Shown: piece after piece, positions 16,500 to 24,839 of the stretch
How the letters are laid out: each line of letters starts with the position of its first letter
Position numbering within the stretch: position 1 is the stretch's first letter
Assembly: GCA_039808325.1 (NCBI GenBank)
Contig: JBDHSU010000013.1
Span: 1 to 48,396, forward strand
Direction: 5' to 3'
DNA length: 48,396 nt
Source: JAFKKS01 sp039808325
Lineage (GTDB): Bacteria > Pseudomonadota > Alphaproteobacteria > Rhizobiales > Xanthobacteraceae
Translations under genes and position numbers: made by a program
The notes under the pieces: model-generated
What the model was told of the DNA's origin: nothing
The model's input: the letters and a program-made list of their open reading frames with translations, nothing else
The model's database searches: none

Positions 16500-17639
16500 A
16501 TGAACGATCCTCAGCGCGCCGGCGCAACCCCCACCCCGCGATCCGCCACCGCCCCCGAACTGACGGTCGTGGTGCCGACGTTCAAGGAACGGGCGAACGT
16601 GCCTCTCGTGGTCGAGAAGGTCGCGACCGCGCTCGCCGGGGTGAACTGGGAGATCGTCTTCGTCGACGACGACTCGCCGGACGGCACCGCCGACGCCGCC
16701 AAGGCCATCGGTGAGAACGACGCGCGCGTGCGCTGCATCCGCCGCGTCGGCCGGCGCGGGCTCGCCGGCGCCTGCATCGAAGGCATGCTGGCGAGCGGCG
16801 CCGCCTTTGTCGCCGTCATGGATGCCGACCTGCAGCACGACGAGACGCTGCTCGCCGCCATGCTGCGGCACCTGCGCGGCGGCGATTGCGACATCGTCAT
16901 CGGCAGCCGGTATCTCGCGCAAGCCGAAGCCAACGCCGACGGCCTCTCGGAAACGCGCCTGCGCGGCAGCCGGGTCGCCACCATGCTGACGCGCCGGCTA
17001 TTGCATGTCGACGTCACCGACCCGATGAGCGGGTTCTTCATGTTGCGCCGCGACGCCTTCGATCGGCTCGCGGAACGGCTTTCGACGCAAGGCTTCAAGA
17101 TCCTCGCCGACATTCTCGCGTCGGCCGACGGCAAGCTGCGCGTGCGCGAACTGCCCTACGGTTTCCGCACGCGGCTGCACGGCGAGAGCAAGCTGGACAA
17201 CCAGGTGGCGCTGGATTTCCTCGGCCTCCTGGTGACGAAGCTCACCGGCAACGCGCTGCCGGTCCGCTTCGTCAGCTTCGTCATGGTCGGGGCGATCGGC
17301 GTCGGCGTCCATCTTCTGACGCTGAAGGTCGGGCTGAGCGTGCTCGACCTCGGCTTCGCGCCGGCGCAGACGCTGGCGACTTTCGTCGCCATGACGAGCA
17401 ACTTCTTCCTCAACAACGCGGCGACCTATCGCGATCAGCGCCTGCACGGGGCCGCGATCGTCAAGGGCCTGCTGACCTTCTACGTCATCTGCGCCATCGG
17501 GGCGCTGAGCAATATCGGCGTCGCCACATGGCTTTATGCCAGCGAGCCGGTATGGTGGCTCGCCGGCCTGCTCGGCTCGTTCGTGGGCGCGGTGTGGAAC
17601 TACAGTATCTCTGGCCTGCTGGTGTGGAAGCAGCGCTAA
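16500..17639 (+). CDS. GT2 glycosyltransferase fused to a GtrA-like membrane domain
   Basis: 379 residues. Residues 22-235 are a family-2 glycosyltransferase of the polyprenyl-phosphate-mannose/glucose synthase type: VVVPTFKERANV, the nucleotide-sugar motif FVDDDSPDGT, the metal-binding DADLQHDE at 108, and the acceptor-side GFKILADIL. From about 256 a GtrA domain with four membrane helices begins (VRFVSFVMVGAIGVGVHLL to the C-terminus). Such fusions place a sugar on undecaprenyl phosphate and help move it across the membrane for cell-wall or lipid glycosylation. It sits 28 bases before the ThDP enzyme and may be co-transcribed with it, though no shared pathway is evident. Confidence 0.9.
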   Translation: MNDPQRAGATPTPRSATAPELTVVVPTFKERANVPLVVEKVATALAGVNWEIVFVDDDSPDGTADAAKAIGENDARVRCIRRVGRRGLAGACIEGMLASGAAFVAVMDADLQHDETLLAAMLRHLRGGDCDIVIGSRYLAQAEANADGLSETRLRGSRVATMLTRRLLHVDVTDPMSGFFMLRRDAFDRLAERLSTQGFKILADILASADGKLRVRELPYGFRTRLHGESKLDNQVALDFLGLLVTKLTGNALPVRFVSFVMVGAIGVGVHLLTLKVGLSVLDLGFAPAQTLATFVAMTSNFFLNNAATYRDQRLHGAAIVKGLLTFYVICAIGALSNIGVATWLYASEPVWWLAGLLGSFVGAVWNYSISGLLVWKQR

Positions 17640-17667
17640 GCCCGTCACAAGAAAAGAGCTGTTCACG

Positions 17668-19317
17668 ATGAAAAGCCCCTCCCCCACCCTGCGCGGCGCC
17701 GACATCATCACCCGGACGCTGGACCGCGCCGGACTGCGCACCGTCTTCACGCTCTCTGGCAATCACATCATGCCGGTGTTCGACGCCGCGATCGGCACCG
17801 GACTCGACCTCGTGCATGTGCGCCACGAGGCGGCGGCGGTCTTCATGGCCGACGCCTATGGGCGGCTGACGCGACGGCCCGGCGTCGCGCTCGTCACCGG
17901 GGGCCCCGGCCACACCAACGCGGTCTCCGCGCTCTATACGGCGCTGGCGGCGGAGTCGCCGCTGATCCTTCTATCCGGCCATGTCGGCCGCGACGAGATC
18001 GGCCGCGGCGCGTTCCAGGAGCTGCGCCAGGCGGACTTTGCGGCTCCCGTTACGAAGGCTTCGTGGACCGCCGAGAGCGTCGCGGCACTCGGCCACGATC
18101 TGGCGAAGGCGGCCCGTATCGCCACCTCCGGCCGGCCCGGCCCGGTGCATATCAGCCTCCCGTTCGATCTTTTGGAAGAGGAAATCGCCGACGGCGCCGA
18201 TCTTTGGCCGGAGGCCGCGGCTTTCGCGCCGCTGCCGATGCCGCTCTCCGATATCGCGGCCGACGCGACGCATGCGGCCCTCGCGGCGGCGCAGCGCCCG
18301 GCGATCCTGGTCGGGCCGACGCTGTGCGACGCACCGGGCAAGGCCTTGCAGCAAAAGCTTTCCGACATCACGCATGCCCCCGTCGTCGGCATGGAGAATC
18401 CGCGCGGGCTGAACGACGCGACCAACGGCGCTTTCGCCGAAATGCTGCCGCGGGCCGACCTCATCGTGCTGCTCGGGCGCCCGCACGACTTCGCCATCAA
18501 GTTCGGCAAGCCGCCGTTCGTCGATGCCAATGCAAAGTTCGTCGTCATCGATCCCGACGTCGCGCTGATCGAACGAGCGGTGCGCGAGCAAGGGGAGCGC
18601 GCCGTGCTCACCGCCGTCGCCGATCCGGTCAGCGCCGCGCGAACCTTGATCGCGCGCGCGCCGCAAAATCCGAACCGTTCGGCGGCGTGGCGCGACGAGG
18701 TTGCCGCGGCGATCAATTACCAGCCGCCGGCCTGGGCGCAGACGCACTCTTGCGCGGCCGGTCCGCTGCACCCGCTCGACCTCAGCCGCGCCGTCGCGCC
18801 GGTCATCGACGGCAATCCCGATGCGATCCTGATTTGCGAGGGCGGCGAGATCGGACAATGGCCGCAAGCGTTCATCCGGCCGCGCCGCCGCGTCGTCAAC
18901 GGCGCCGCCGGCCCGATCGGCGGCGCGATTCCCTTCGCGATCGCGGCGCGCGTCGTCGAGCCGGAAGCGCCGATCGTCGTCATGATGGGCGACGGCGCCT
19001 TCGGCTTTCATATGGCGGAATTCGAGACGGCCGCGCGCCGCAACCTGCCCTTCGTCGTGGTGCTCGGCAACGACGCGGCCTGGAACGCGGAGCGCCAGAT
19101 CCAGATTCGCGAATATGGAAAGGACCGCGCCGTCGGCTGCGAACTCACGCCCGCACGTTACGATCAGGTGGTGCAGGCGCTCGGCGGCCACGGCGAACTG
19201 GTCACGAAGCCGGACGAGCTCGGCCCGGCGCTGCGGCGCGCGCTGGCAAGCGGCAAGCCCGCCTGCCTCAATGTCGCGATCGAGCGCGTGCCGGCGCCGA
19301 CCATCCGGCGCGCCTGA
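17668..19317 (+). CDS. Thiamine-diphosphate-dependent enzyme, benzoylformate decarboxylase/ALS superfamily
   Basis: 549 residues. The N-terminal domain has the activating Glu at 54 (VRHEAAAVFMADAYGRL) and GGPGHTNAVSAL. The central domain has PAILVGPTL and VVIDPDVALIERA. The C-terminal ThDP/Mg motif starts at GDGAFG (441-446) and closes at GNDAAWNAE. The start is the ATG at 17668; longer in-frame options overlap the glycosyltransferase and lack family character. Together with the AroE-like gene 24 bases downstream it forms a likely two-gene unit. The reaction cannot be specified. The family spans 2-oxoacid decarboxylases, oxalyl-CoA decarboxylase-like and carboligase enzymes. Confidence 0.87.
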   Translation: MKSPSPTLRGADIITRTLDRAGLRTVFTLSGNHIMPVFDAAIGTGLDLVHVRHEAAAVFMADAYGRLTRRPGVALVTGGPGHTNAVSALYTALAAESPLILLSGHVGRDEIGRGAFQELRQADFAAPVTKASWTAESVAALGHDLAKAARIATSGRPGPVHISLPFDLLEEEIADGADLWPEAAAFAPLPMPLSDIAADATHAALAAAQRPAILVGPTLCDAPGKALQQKLSDITHAPVVGMENPRGLNDATNGAFAEMLPRADLIVLLGRPHDFAIKFGKPPFVDANAKFVVIDPDVALIERAVREQGERAVLTAVADPVSAARTLIARAPQNPNRSAAWRDEVAAAINYQPPAWAQTHSCAAGPLHPLDLSRAVAPVIDGNPDAILICEGGEIGQWPQAFIRPRRRVVNGAAGPIGGAIPFAIAARVVEPEAPIVVMMGDGAFGFHMAEFETAARRNLPFVVVLGNDAAWNAERQIQIREYGKDRAVGCELTPARYDQVVQALGGHGELVTKPDELGPALRRALASGKPACLNVAIERVPAPTIRRA

Positions 19318-19341
19318 ACGTCCGAAAGAACGGAGAAACCG

Positions 19342-20166
19342 ATGACGTCCGCCGATCCGCATGCCCTGCCCATCATCGACGGCGCGACGCGATTGTTCGC
19401 GATCGTCGGGCATCCGATCGCGCAGGTGCGCTCGCCGCGCGTGCTGACGGAAAAGCTGCGGGCGCGCGGGCTCAACGACATCGTCATCCCGGTGCACGCG
19501 CTGCCCGACACATTCGATGAGGCAATGCGCGGACTGATGGGGCTCGGCAACCTCGACGGCCTCATCTTCACGGTGCCTTACAAGGTGCGGGCCGTGCCCT
19601 ACGCCGACACGCTGTTGACCACGGGCCGTCAGGTCGGCGCCATCAACGTCCTGCGCCGCGAGGACGACGGCACCTGGACCGGCGACATGTTCGACGGCCG
19701 CGGCATGACGCGCGGCCTCGCCAACCAAGGCGACGACGTGCGCGGCCTCTCGGTGCTGCTGCTCGGCGCCGGCGGCGCGGGCAGCGCCATCGCCTGCGCG
19801 CTCGCGGAAGCGGGAGCGAAGTCGGTCACGCTCTACGACATCGACGCTCCGAAGGCGCGCGCTCTCGCCGAACGGGTCGGCGGGGCCTTTCCTCAATGCA
19901 AAGTCGAGACGGGCGGCCCGCGTCTCGCCGGCCACGACGTGCTGATCAACGCGACGCCTATCGGCATGAAGGATACGGACGGCCTGCCGGCGGATGTCGG
20001 GCCGCTCGACGGCGTGAAGATCGTCGGGGACGTGATCGTGCTCGCCAAGCCGACGCCGTTGCTGCGCGAAGCGCAAGCGCGCGGCTGCCACACCATGGAC
20101 GGCATCGGCATGCACACGGGACAGGCGGACGAAATCGTGGATTTTTTCCGGCCGCGAGAAAAATAG
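19342..20166 (+). CDS. Shikimate-dehydrogenase-like NAD(P)-dependent oxidoreductase with altered substrate pocket
   Basis: 274 residues with the AroE two-domain fold. The catalytic Lys81 (TVPYK) and Asp118 (GDMFDG) are kept, the dinucleotide loop is GAGGAG (142-147), and the C-terminus ends with the family GIGMHTGQA segment. The shikimate-binding positions differ: GxPIxHSxSP reads GHPIAQVRSP, so the first binding Ser is Val29; the Asn of NVTxPxK is Ile75; and NTDG reads MFDG. This argues against housekeeping AroE and for a related hydroxy-acid substrate. Its upstream partner is a ThDP enzyme, so a short catabolic or biosynthetic path from a 2-oxoacid is possible. Confidence 0.8.
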   Translation: MTSADPHALPIIDGATRLFAIVGHPIAQVRSPRVLTEKLRARGLNDIVIPVHALPDTFDEAMRGLMGLGNLDGLIFTVPYKVRAVPYADTLLTTGRQVGAINVLRREDDGTWTGDMFDGRGMTRGLANQGDDVRGLSVLLLGAGGAGSAIACALAEAGAKSVTLYDIDAPKARALAERVGGAFPQCKVETGGPRLAGHDVLINATPIGMKDTDGLPADVGPLDGVKIVGDVIVLAKPTPLLREAQARGCHTMDGIGMHTGQADEIVDFFRPREK

Positions 20167-20218
20167 AGGCGACCGCGCGCATTCCTCCCCCGCTCACGAG
20201 GAGCACGGAAAGAACACC

Positions 20219-21445
20219 CTACCCCCACAGATCCTTGTAGTTCGGGAATTTCGACAGCGTCTTATCGTTGTGCGTCGGCTCGAGATAGGGCAGCGCGCGC
20301 GCGAGGCCGAAGTTGATCAGCGGCGACGTGTGCTTGACGTAGAGGTCGAGCGGATCGAGCACATGGCGCAGGTGCAGCTTCGGATCGTAATTGAGCCCGC
20401 TGCTGCGGAACCACTTGTAGCCGTTCTTGATCGCCCAGTTGACGATATCGCGGAACGCCTGGTGATAGAGGTGCAGCTTCAGCGCGACGTCGTAGTCGAA
20501 GCCGATATATTCGCCATAGACCGCGTCTCCGTTCACCATGCAGTAGGTGAAGGCGACGATCTTGCCGTTCTGGCGCCAGAGGAAGAAGCGCACCTTCTCC
20601 GGCATCCGCTTCGCGAGGCCGAGGAAGAATTCCTTGCTGAGCTTCTCGAAGTGCAGCTTCGAGCGCGCGTAGACGGCGAGATAAAGCGGATAGATCTCGT
20701 CGATATAGGGCGCGAGATCGTGCACCACTTCGAGCTTGATCGGATCGAACTTCTCGGCCTGGCGGAATTTTCGGTTGAGGTCGCGCCGCTGCCAGCCGGT
20801 GAGGCCGCGGCGGGTGTAGTCGTCGAAATCGGCGTAGTCGATGCTGAGCTTCGTCATCGGCATGCTGGGCACGCGGGTGAAGCCCAAGTCGCGCAGAGGC
20901 GCCATCGCATCGCGATATTCCGACGGAAACTCCTTGAAGACGACGAGGCCGGCGCGCTCGCGCTTCGCGTGGTCGAGGATCGCTTGCGCGATCAGCGGCG
21001 CATGGCTGCGCTGCGCGGTCGCATCGTCGCCGTCGAGATGGCCCTCGCCCGCGACGCTGCCGACCATGACCGTGCGCATGGTGAGAAACCGTGGCCAGAG
21101 TTTGCGCACGCGGGCGATCAGCGTCGAAATCCTTTCGCCGGTGCCGGCGAGCACATCCTGATCGAGGAGAAAGAACGGCTGCACGGCGATCGCTTGATCT
21201 TGCGCGTCGCGCACGACGCAATAGCGATGCGCGAATTCCGGATGCAGCGTATCCTCCACCAATTCGTAGTAGCGCCGGTCCTTGCGCTGCCCCGCGAACG
21301 CCGCGTGCCAATACGGCAGCCCGGCAAGCTCCTCGCGGCTGACGATGTCCGCGCGCACGCCCGGCGCAGCCGGCGGCCGCGACTCGACCGTCCGCGGCGC
21401 CTCGCTCGCGCGGGGCGCGAGCAACACGTCTGAAAGCATACTCAT
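20219..21445 (-). CDS. GNAT-fold acyl/aminoacyl-transferase-like protein (Acetyltransf_6/FemAB-like)
   Basis: 408 residues, cytoplasmic. The C-terminal half shows the GNAT/FemAB-type pattern: RRGLTGWQRRDLNRKFRQAE, EIYPLYLAVYARSKLHFEKLS, RFFLWRQNGKIVAFTYCMVNGD, and DYDVALKLHLYHQAFRDIVNWA. This resembles the BioF2-like acetyltransferase family rather than classical small GNAT enzymes. It lies 55 bases downstream of hpnO on the same strand, so the two are probably co-transcribed. That context raises the possibility that it acylates an amino-hopanoid or a related lipid; this is inference. The start is the ATG at 21445, with another in-frame ATG six bases on. Confidence 0.8.
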   Translation of the reverse strand: MSMLSDVLLAPRASEAPRTVESRPPAAPGVRADIVSREELAGLPYWHAAFAGQRKDRRYYELVEDTLHPEFAHRYCVVRDAQDQAIAVQPFFLLDQDVLAGTGERISTLIARVRKLWPRFLTMRTVMVGSVAGEGHLDGDDATAQRSHAPLIAQAILDHAKRERAGLVVFKEFPSEYRDAMAPLRDLGFTRVPSMPMTKLSIDYADFDDYTRRGLTGWQRRDLNRKFRQAEKFDPIKLEVVHDLAPYIDEIYPLYLAVYARSKLHFEKLSKEFFLGLAKRMPEKVRFFLWRQNGKIVAFTYCMVNGDAVYGEYIGFDYDVALKLHLYHQAFRDIVNWAIKNGYKWFRSSGLNYDPKLHLRHVLDPLDLYVKHTSPLINFGLARALPYLEPTHNDKTLSKFPNYKDLWG

Positions 21446-21500
21446 AGAAATCGAAACCGTTCGAAGGCAAAACGCGCACGGGTCCGTGCGCTGGACAAGG

Positions 21501-22886
21501 CTAGGAAGCGCGCGCCTTCATCGCGTGCTCCATCAAGTTCTTTCCAAGCGACCAGGCGGCGCCCGGCATCTTATGGCTCGCGGCAATCACATCCTCAAAA
21601 GAACGCGCGATACGATCACAGTCTTCGTCTGTAACGATAAGCGGCGGAAGAAGTTTCACGGTGTGGCTGGCGTGGCCGGCCACTTGAGTCAGGACCTTGT
21701 GATCCTTGAATAACGGAATCGTGATGAGCTGGCAGAACAGCCCCTTGTTCGCCGCCTCGATGAGGTTCCAGGAGGCCTTGAGCTTGAGCGAGCGCGGGGG
21801 TCCGAACTCAACGCCGATCATCAGGCCCTTGCCGCGCACGTCGCGCATGAATTCGTAGCGCGGCATCATCGCGTTGAACGCAGCCAGCAGGCGCGCGCCC
21901 TGCGCCGCCGCGCGCTCGACGAGCTTTTCGGATTCGATCACCGAAAGCGTCGCAAGGCCCGCCGCCATCGCGAGGTCGTTCTTGCCGAACGTGGAGCCAT
22001 GCACCACCGCACGGTCCATGCGGTTGAACAGCTTGTCGAAAATCCAGCGCTTGGTGAGAACGGCGCCGACCGGAACATGCCCGCCGGAGAGCGATTTCGC
22101 GAGCAGCACCATGTCTGGCTCGACGCCCCAGTGCTCGACGGCGAGGAAGCGGCCGGTGCGCCCCATCCCCGTTTGAATCTCGTCGGCGACAAAGACGGTG
22201 CCGTATTTCGCGCACAGCGCTTGCGCCTTCGCGAGATAGTCGTCGGCGGGAAGGTTGACGCCCTTGCCTTGGATCGGCTCCACGAAGAAGCCGGCGACCT
22301 CGCGGCTGGACAGCGCCTGCTCCAGCGCGGCGAGATCGTTGAACGGCACCGAGACGAAATCCGGCAGCAGCGGCCCCAGCCCGTCGCGAAAGATGCCGTC
22401 GCCATTGAGCGAGAGGGCGCCGTAAGTGAGCCCGTGGAAGGCGTGATCGCAGAACGCGATCTTGCCGCGGCGGGTCGCGGCGCGCACGAACTTGATCGCC
22501 GCCTCCACCGCTTCCGCGCCGGAATTGGCGAAGAACGCCTTGTCGAGATATGGCGTGTAGGCGAGCAGCCGCTCCGCCAGAACGCCGGCGAGCGTCGACA
22601 CGTCCATCTGCACCAGGTTCGGCAGTTCGGCGTCGAGCACGCTTTTCAGCGCGTCGCGCACTTGCGGATGGTTACGCCCGATCGCGAACACGCCGAAGCC
22701 GCTGAGAAGATCGAGATACTGCGCCCCAGCGCGATCGTAGAGATACTGCCCACTGCCCCGCACGAACCCCGCGTCGTAGCCGATGGTCTTGAGCACCCGC
22801 ACCATCTGCTCGTTGAGATGGTGGGTATGCATCGAGAACCGATCGGCCTCCCGCTCGGCGAACAGCGCTGCCATATCGAGGCTCAT
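21501..22886 (-). CDS. hpnO: Class III aminotransferase HpnO (aminobacteriohopanetriol synthesis)
   Basis: PLP-dependent aminotransferase, 461 residues. Cofactor residues are Asp235 (ADEIQTGMGRTG) and Lys264 (LLAKSLSGGHVPVG); the NSGAEAVEAAIKF segment binds the phosphate. The N-terminus (FAEREADRFSMHTHHLNEQM, then TIGYD) is the form I recall for HpnO, which converts the bacteriohopane side-chain intermediate to aminobacteriohopanetriol; ordinary ornithine/GABA aminotransferases start differently. Its position beside ispH-hpnH and the hpnB-G operon supports the call. RBS AAGGAG stands 11 bases before the ATG. Alternative: another class III aminotransferase of unknown substrate. Confidence 0.8.
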   Translation of the reverse strand: MSLDMAALFAEREADRFSMHTHHLNEQMVRVLKTIGYDAGFVRGSGQYLYDRAGAQYLDLLSGFGVFAIGRNHPQVRDALKSVLDAELPNLVQMDVSTLAGVLAERLLAYTPYLDKAFFANSGAEAVEAAIKFVRAATRRGKIAFCDHAFHGLTYGALSLNGDGIFRDGLGPLLPDFVSVPFNDLAALEQALSSREVAGFFVEPIQGKGVNLPADDYLAKAQALCAKYGTVFVADEIQTGMGRTGRFLAVEHWGVEPDMVLLAKSLSGGHVPVGAVLTKRWIFDKLFNRMDRAVVHGSTFGKNDLAMAAGLATLSVIESEKLVERAAAQGARLLAAFNAMMPRYEFMRDVRGKGLMIGVEFGPPRSLKLKASWNLIEAANKGLFCQLITIPLFKDHKVLTQVAGHASHTVKLLPPLIVTDEDCDRIARSFEDVIAASHKMPGAAWSLGKNLMEHAMKARAS

Positions 22887-23016
22887 CCCGGAATTTTCTC
22901 CTTTAGCCGGCCGCGACCAAATCCCGGCCGCAATTTACCGCAATGAGGTACCGCTCGCTGCAATGCGGGAACGTTGATCCAACCATACAGTTATTCAGCG
23001 ACACGAGGATTTTGCA

Positions 23017-23628
23017 GTGCTGGCACCACGGTATTTTCTTCCGATCTTGGGAATTATGGCGTTAACGGCGCAGGCATCGGCGGCGCCGCCTTCTCCCGTC
23101 GGAGAATGGCTTGTGGCAAATGGCCATGCCCGGATCAAGATCGATCAATGCGGCAAGGACGTCTGGGGCGTGATCTCGTGGGAAAGCAAGCCCGGCGGCG
23201 TCGACAGCAACAACCCCGATCCTGAGAAGCGCGACCGACCGATGCTCGGCATGCCGATCCTGCTGGACCTTAAGGCCGGCGAGGAAGGCCGCTGGGAGGG
23301 GCAGGTCTATAATGCCGAGAACGGCCAGGTCTACGACGCCAGCATTCGCCTTAAGTCACCGGAAGTATTGGAGATTAAAGGCTGCGTGCTCGGCTTCCTA
23401 TGCGGCGGCGAGGACTGGACGCGCTTCCACGCGCCGGAAGCCGCTCACGCCCCGGCTCCGCGCGGCGGCAAACCCGCGGGCCGTTCGGCCGCAGCCAAAT
23501 CGGCGGACGGCAAGGCCGCCGATGGGTCGATCGACGTGTGTCAGAGTGTTGCGACGGCGACGGGCGTGCCGATCGAAACGCTGGTTCCGCAGGCACATCC
23601 TCATCCTCCAGCGCATAAAAAGCGCTGA
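23017..23628 (+). CDS. Exported DUF2147-type protein
   Basis: 203 residues. A signal peptide (MLAPRYFLPILGIMALTAQASA) is followed by a compact beta-rich domain of about 110 residues with the DUF2147 pattern: GEWLVANGHARIKIDQCG, WGVISW, LDLKAG, WEGQVYNAENGQVYDASI, and CVLGFLCGGEDWTR. The C-terminal 80 residues are Ala/Lys/Pro-rich and end with HPHPPAHKKR. Function unknown. The start is GTG at 23017 with GAGGAT six bases upstream. It stands alone between hpnO and ispH. Confidence 0.82.
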   Translation: MLAPRYFLPILGIMALTAQASAAPPSPVGEWLVANGHARIKIDQCGKDVWGVISWESKPGGVDSNNPDPEKRDRPMLGMPILLDLKAGEEGRWEGQVYNAENGQVYDASIRLKSPEVLEIKGCVLGFLCGGEDWTRFHAPEAAHAPAPRGGKPAGRSAAAKSADGKAADGSIDVCQSVATATGVPIETLVPQAHPHPPAHKKR

Positions 23629-23738
23629 TCGGCGTGCGTATTTCCAATCCTGCGGCGTTAAGCCTAAGAAGCGTCGCCGCATAAATGGCGCAATGTTGCC
23701 TTATTTTGCCACATAGCTCGCGTGCCCGCGCGCAAAAT

Positions 23739-23757
23739 TGAAACGGCTAACGTTTCA
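23739..23757. promoter_or_regulatory. Inverted repeat upstream of ispH
   Basis: TGAAACG (23739-23745), five-base spacer, CGTTTCA (23751-23757), about 110 bases before the ispH start, within the 240-base gap 23629-23868. It could be an operator or a small hairpin. Nothing else is recognisable in the gap. Confidence 0.3.
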
Positions 23758-23868
23758 TCTCTCCCGTTGAAGCCCTAGATGCAGGCGACGGAAGAAGTGT
23801 CGCAAGCGCGGCGCGCGCGAAGATGAACCAGGATGCGGTCGGTCGAGGTCGAGTAACAGGGTGTGTTG

Positions 23869-24828
23869 ATGAAAGTGGTCCTGGCCCAGCCGCGCGGATT
23901 CTGCGCCGGAGTGGTGCGCGCCGTCGAGATCGTCGAGCGTGCGCTCCAGCAGTATGGCGCGCCGGTCTACGTTCGCCACGAGATCGTGCACAACAAGCAC
24001 GTCGTCGAAAACCTGAAGACCAAGGGCGCCCGATTCGTCGAGGAACTCGACGAGATTCCGGCCGGCGCCGTCACGGTGTTCAGCGCGCACGGCGTGGCGC
24101 GCTCGGTCGAGGAGGAGGCACGGGTCCGTCAGCTTCCGGTGCTCGACGCCACCTGCCCGCTGGTCACCAAGGTCCACAATCAGGGCAAGCGCTACGTCTC
24201 CCAGGGACGCACGCTGATTCTGATCGGCCACGCCGGCCACCCGGAAGTGGAAGGCACGATGGGCCAGATCGAGGCTCCGGTGATCCTGGTGCAGAACGAG
24301 GACGACGTCGCCAAGCTCGACCTCGCCGACGACACGCCCGCGGCCTACATCACCCAGACGACGCTGAGCGTGGACGACACCAAAGGCATCATCGCTGCTC
24401 TGGAGCGCCGTTTTATCGACATCGTCGGGCCCGACACCCGCGATATCTGCTACGCAACGCAGAACCGGCAGGCGGCGGTGCGGGACCTGAGCAAGGTCGT
24501 CGACGTCATCCTGGTGGTCGGCGCCAAGAATAGTTCCAATTCGAACCGTTTGCGCGAGATCGGCGCCGAGGAAGGCGTGCCGAGCTATCTCATCGCCGAC
24601 GGCAACGAGCTCGATCCGGCCTGGATCGGCGGCGCAAACGTGGTAGGTATCACCGCTGGCGCGTCGGCGCCGGAAGTGCTGGTCGACGACGTTATCGACG
24701 CTCTGCGTCGCATCGGCCCGGTGGAAGTCACGACCCTTCCCGGTCGCGAGGAGCGCATTGAATTCCGTCTGCCCGTCGCGTTGACGGGATCGAGAAAGGC
24801 GACACCGCAAAAAGTGTCCGTAAGCTAG
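23869..24828 (+). CDS. ispH: 4-hydroxy-3-methylbut-2-enyl diphosphate reductase IspH
   Basis: Last enzyme of the MEP isoprenoid pathway, making IPP and DMAPP; 319 residues. The three Cys that hold its iron-sulfur cluster are present: Cys12 (RGFCAGVVRA), Cys96 (DATCPLVTK) and Cys194 (DICYATQNRQ). The conserved His residues lie in HEIVHNKHV and FSAHGVA, and the substrate-contacting SSNSNRL motif is also present. The start may be ATG 23869, or the in-frame GTG/TTG six and three bases earlier. It precedes hpnH by 11 bases and is probably co-transcribed with it, which ties precursor supply to hopanoid synthesis. Confidence 0.96.
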   Translation: MKVVLAQPRGFCAGVVRAVEIVERALQQYGAPVYVRHEIVHNKHVVENLKTKGARFVEELDEIPAGAVTVFSAHGVARSVEEEARVRQLPVLDATCPLVTKVHNQGKRYVSQGRTLILIGHAGHPEVEGTMGQIEAPVILVQNEDDVAKLDLADDTPAAYITQTTLSVDDTKGIIAALERRFIDIVGPDTRDICYATQNRQAAVRDLSKVVDVILVVGAKNSSNSNRLREIGAEEGVPSYLIADGNELDPAWIGGANVVGITAGASAPEVLVDDVIDALRRIGPVEVTTLPGREERIEFRLPVALTGSRKATPQKVSVS

Positions 24829-24839
24829 AAAGCAAGAGA

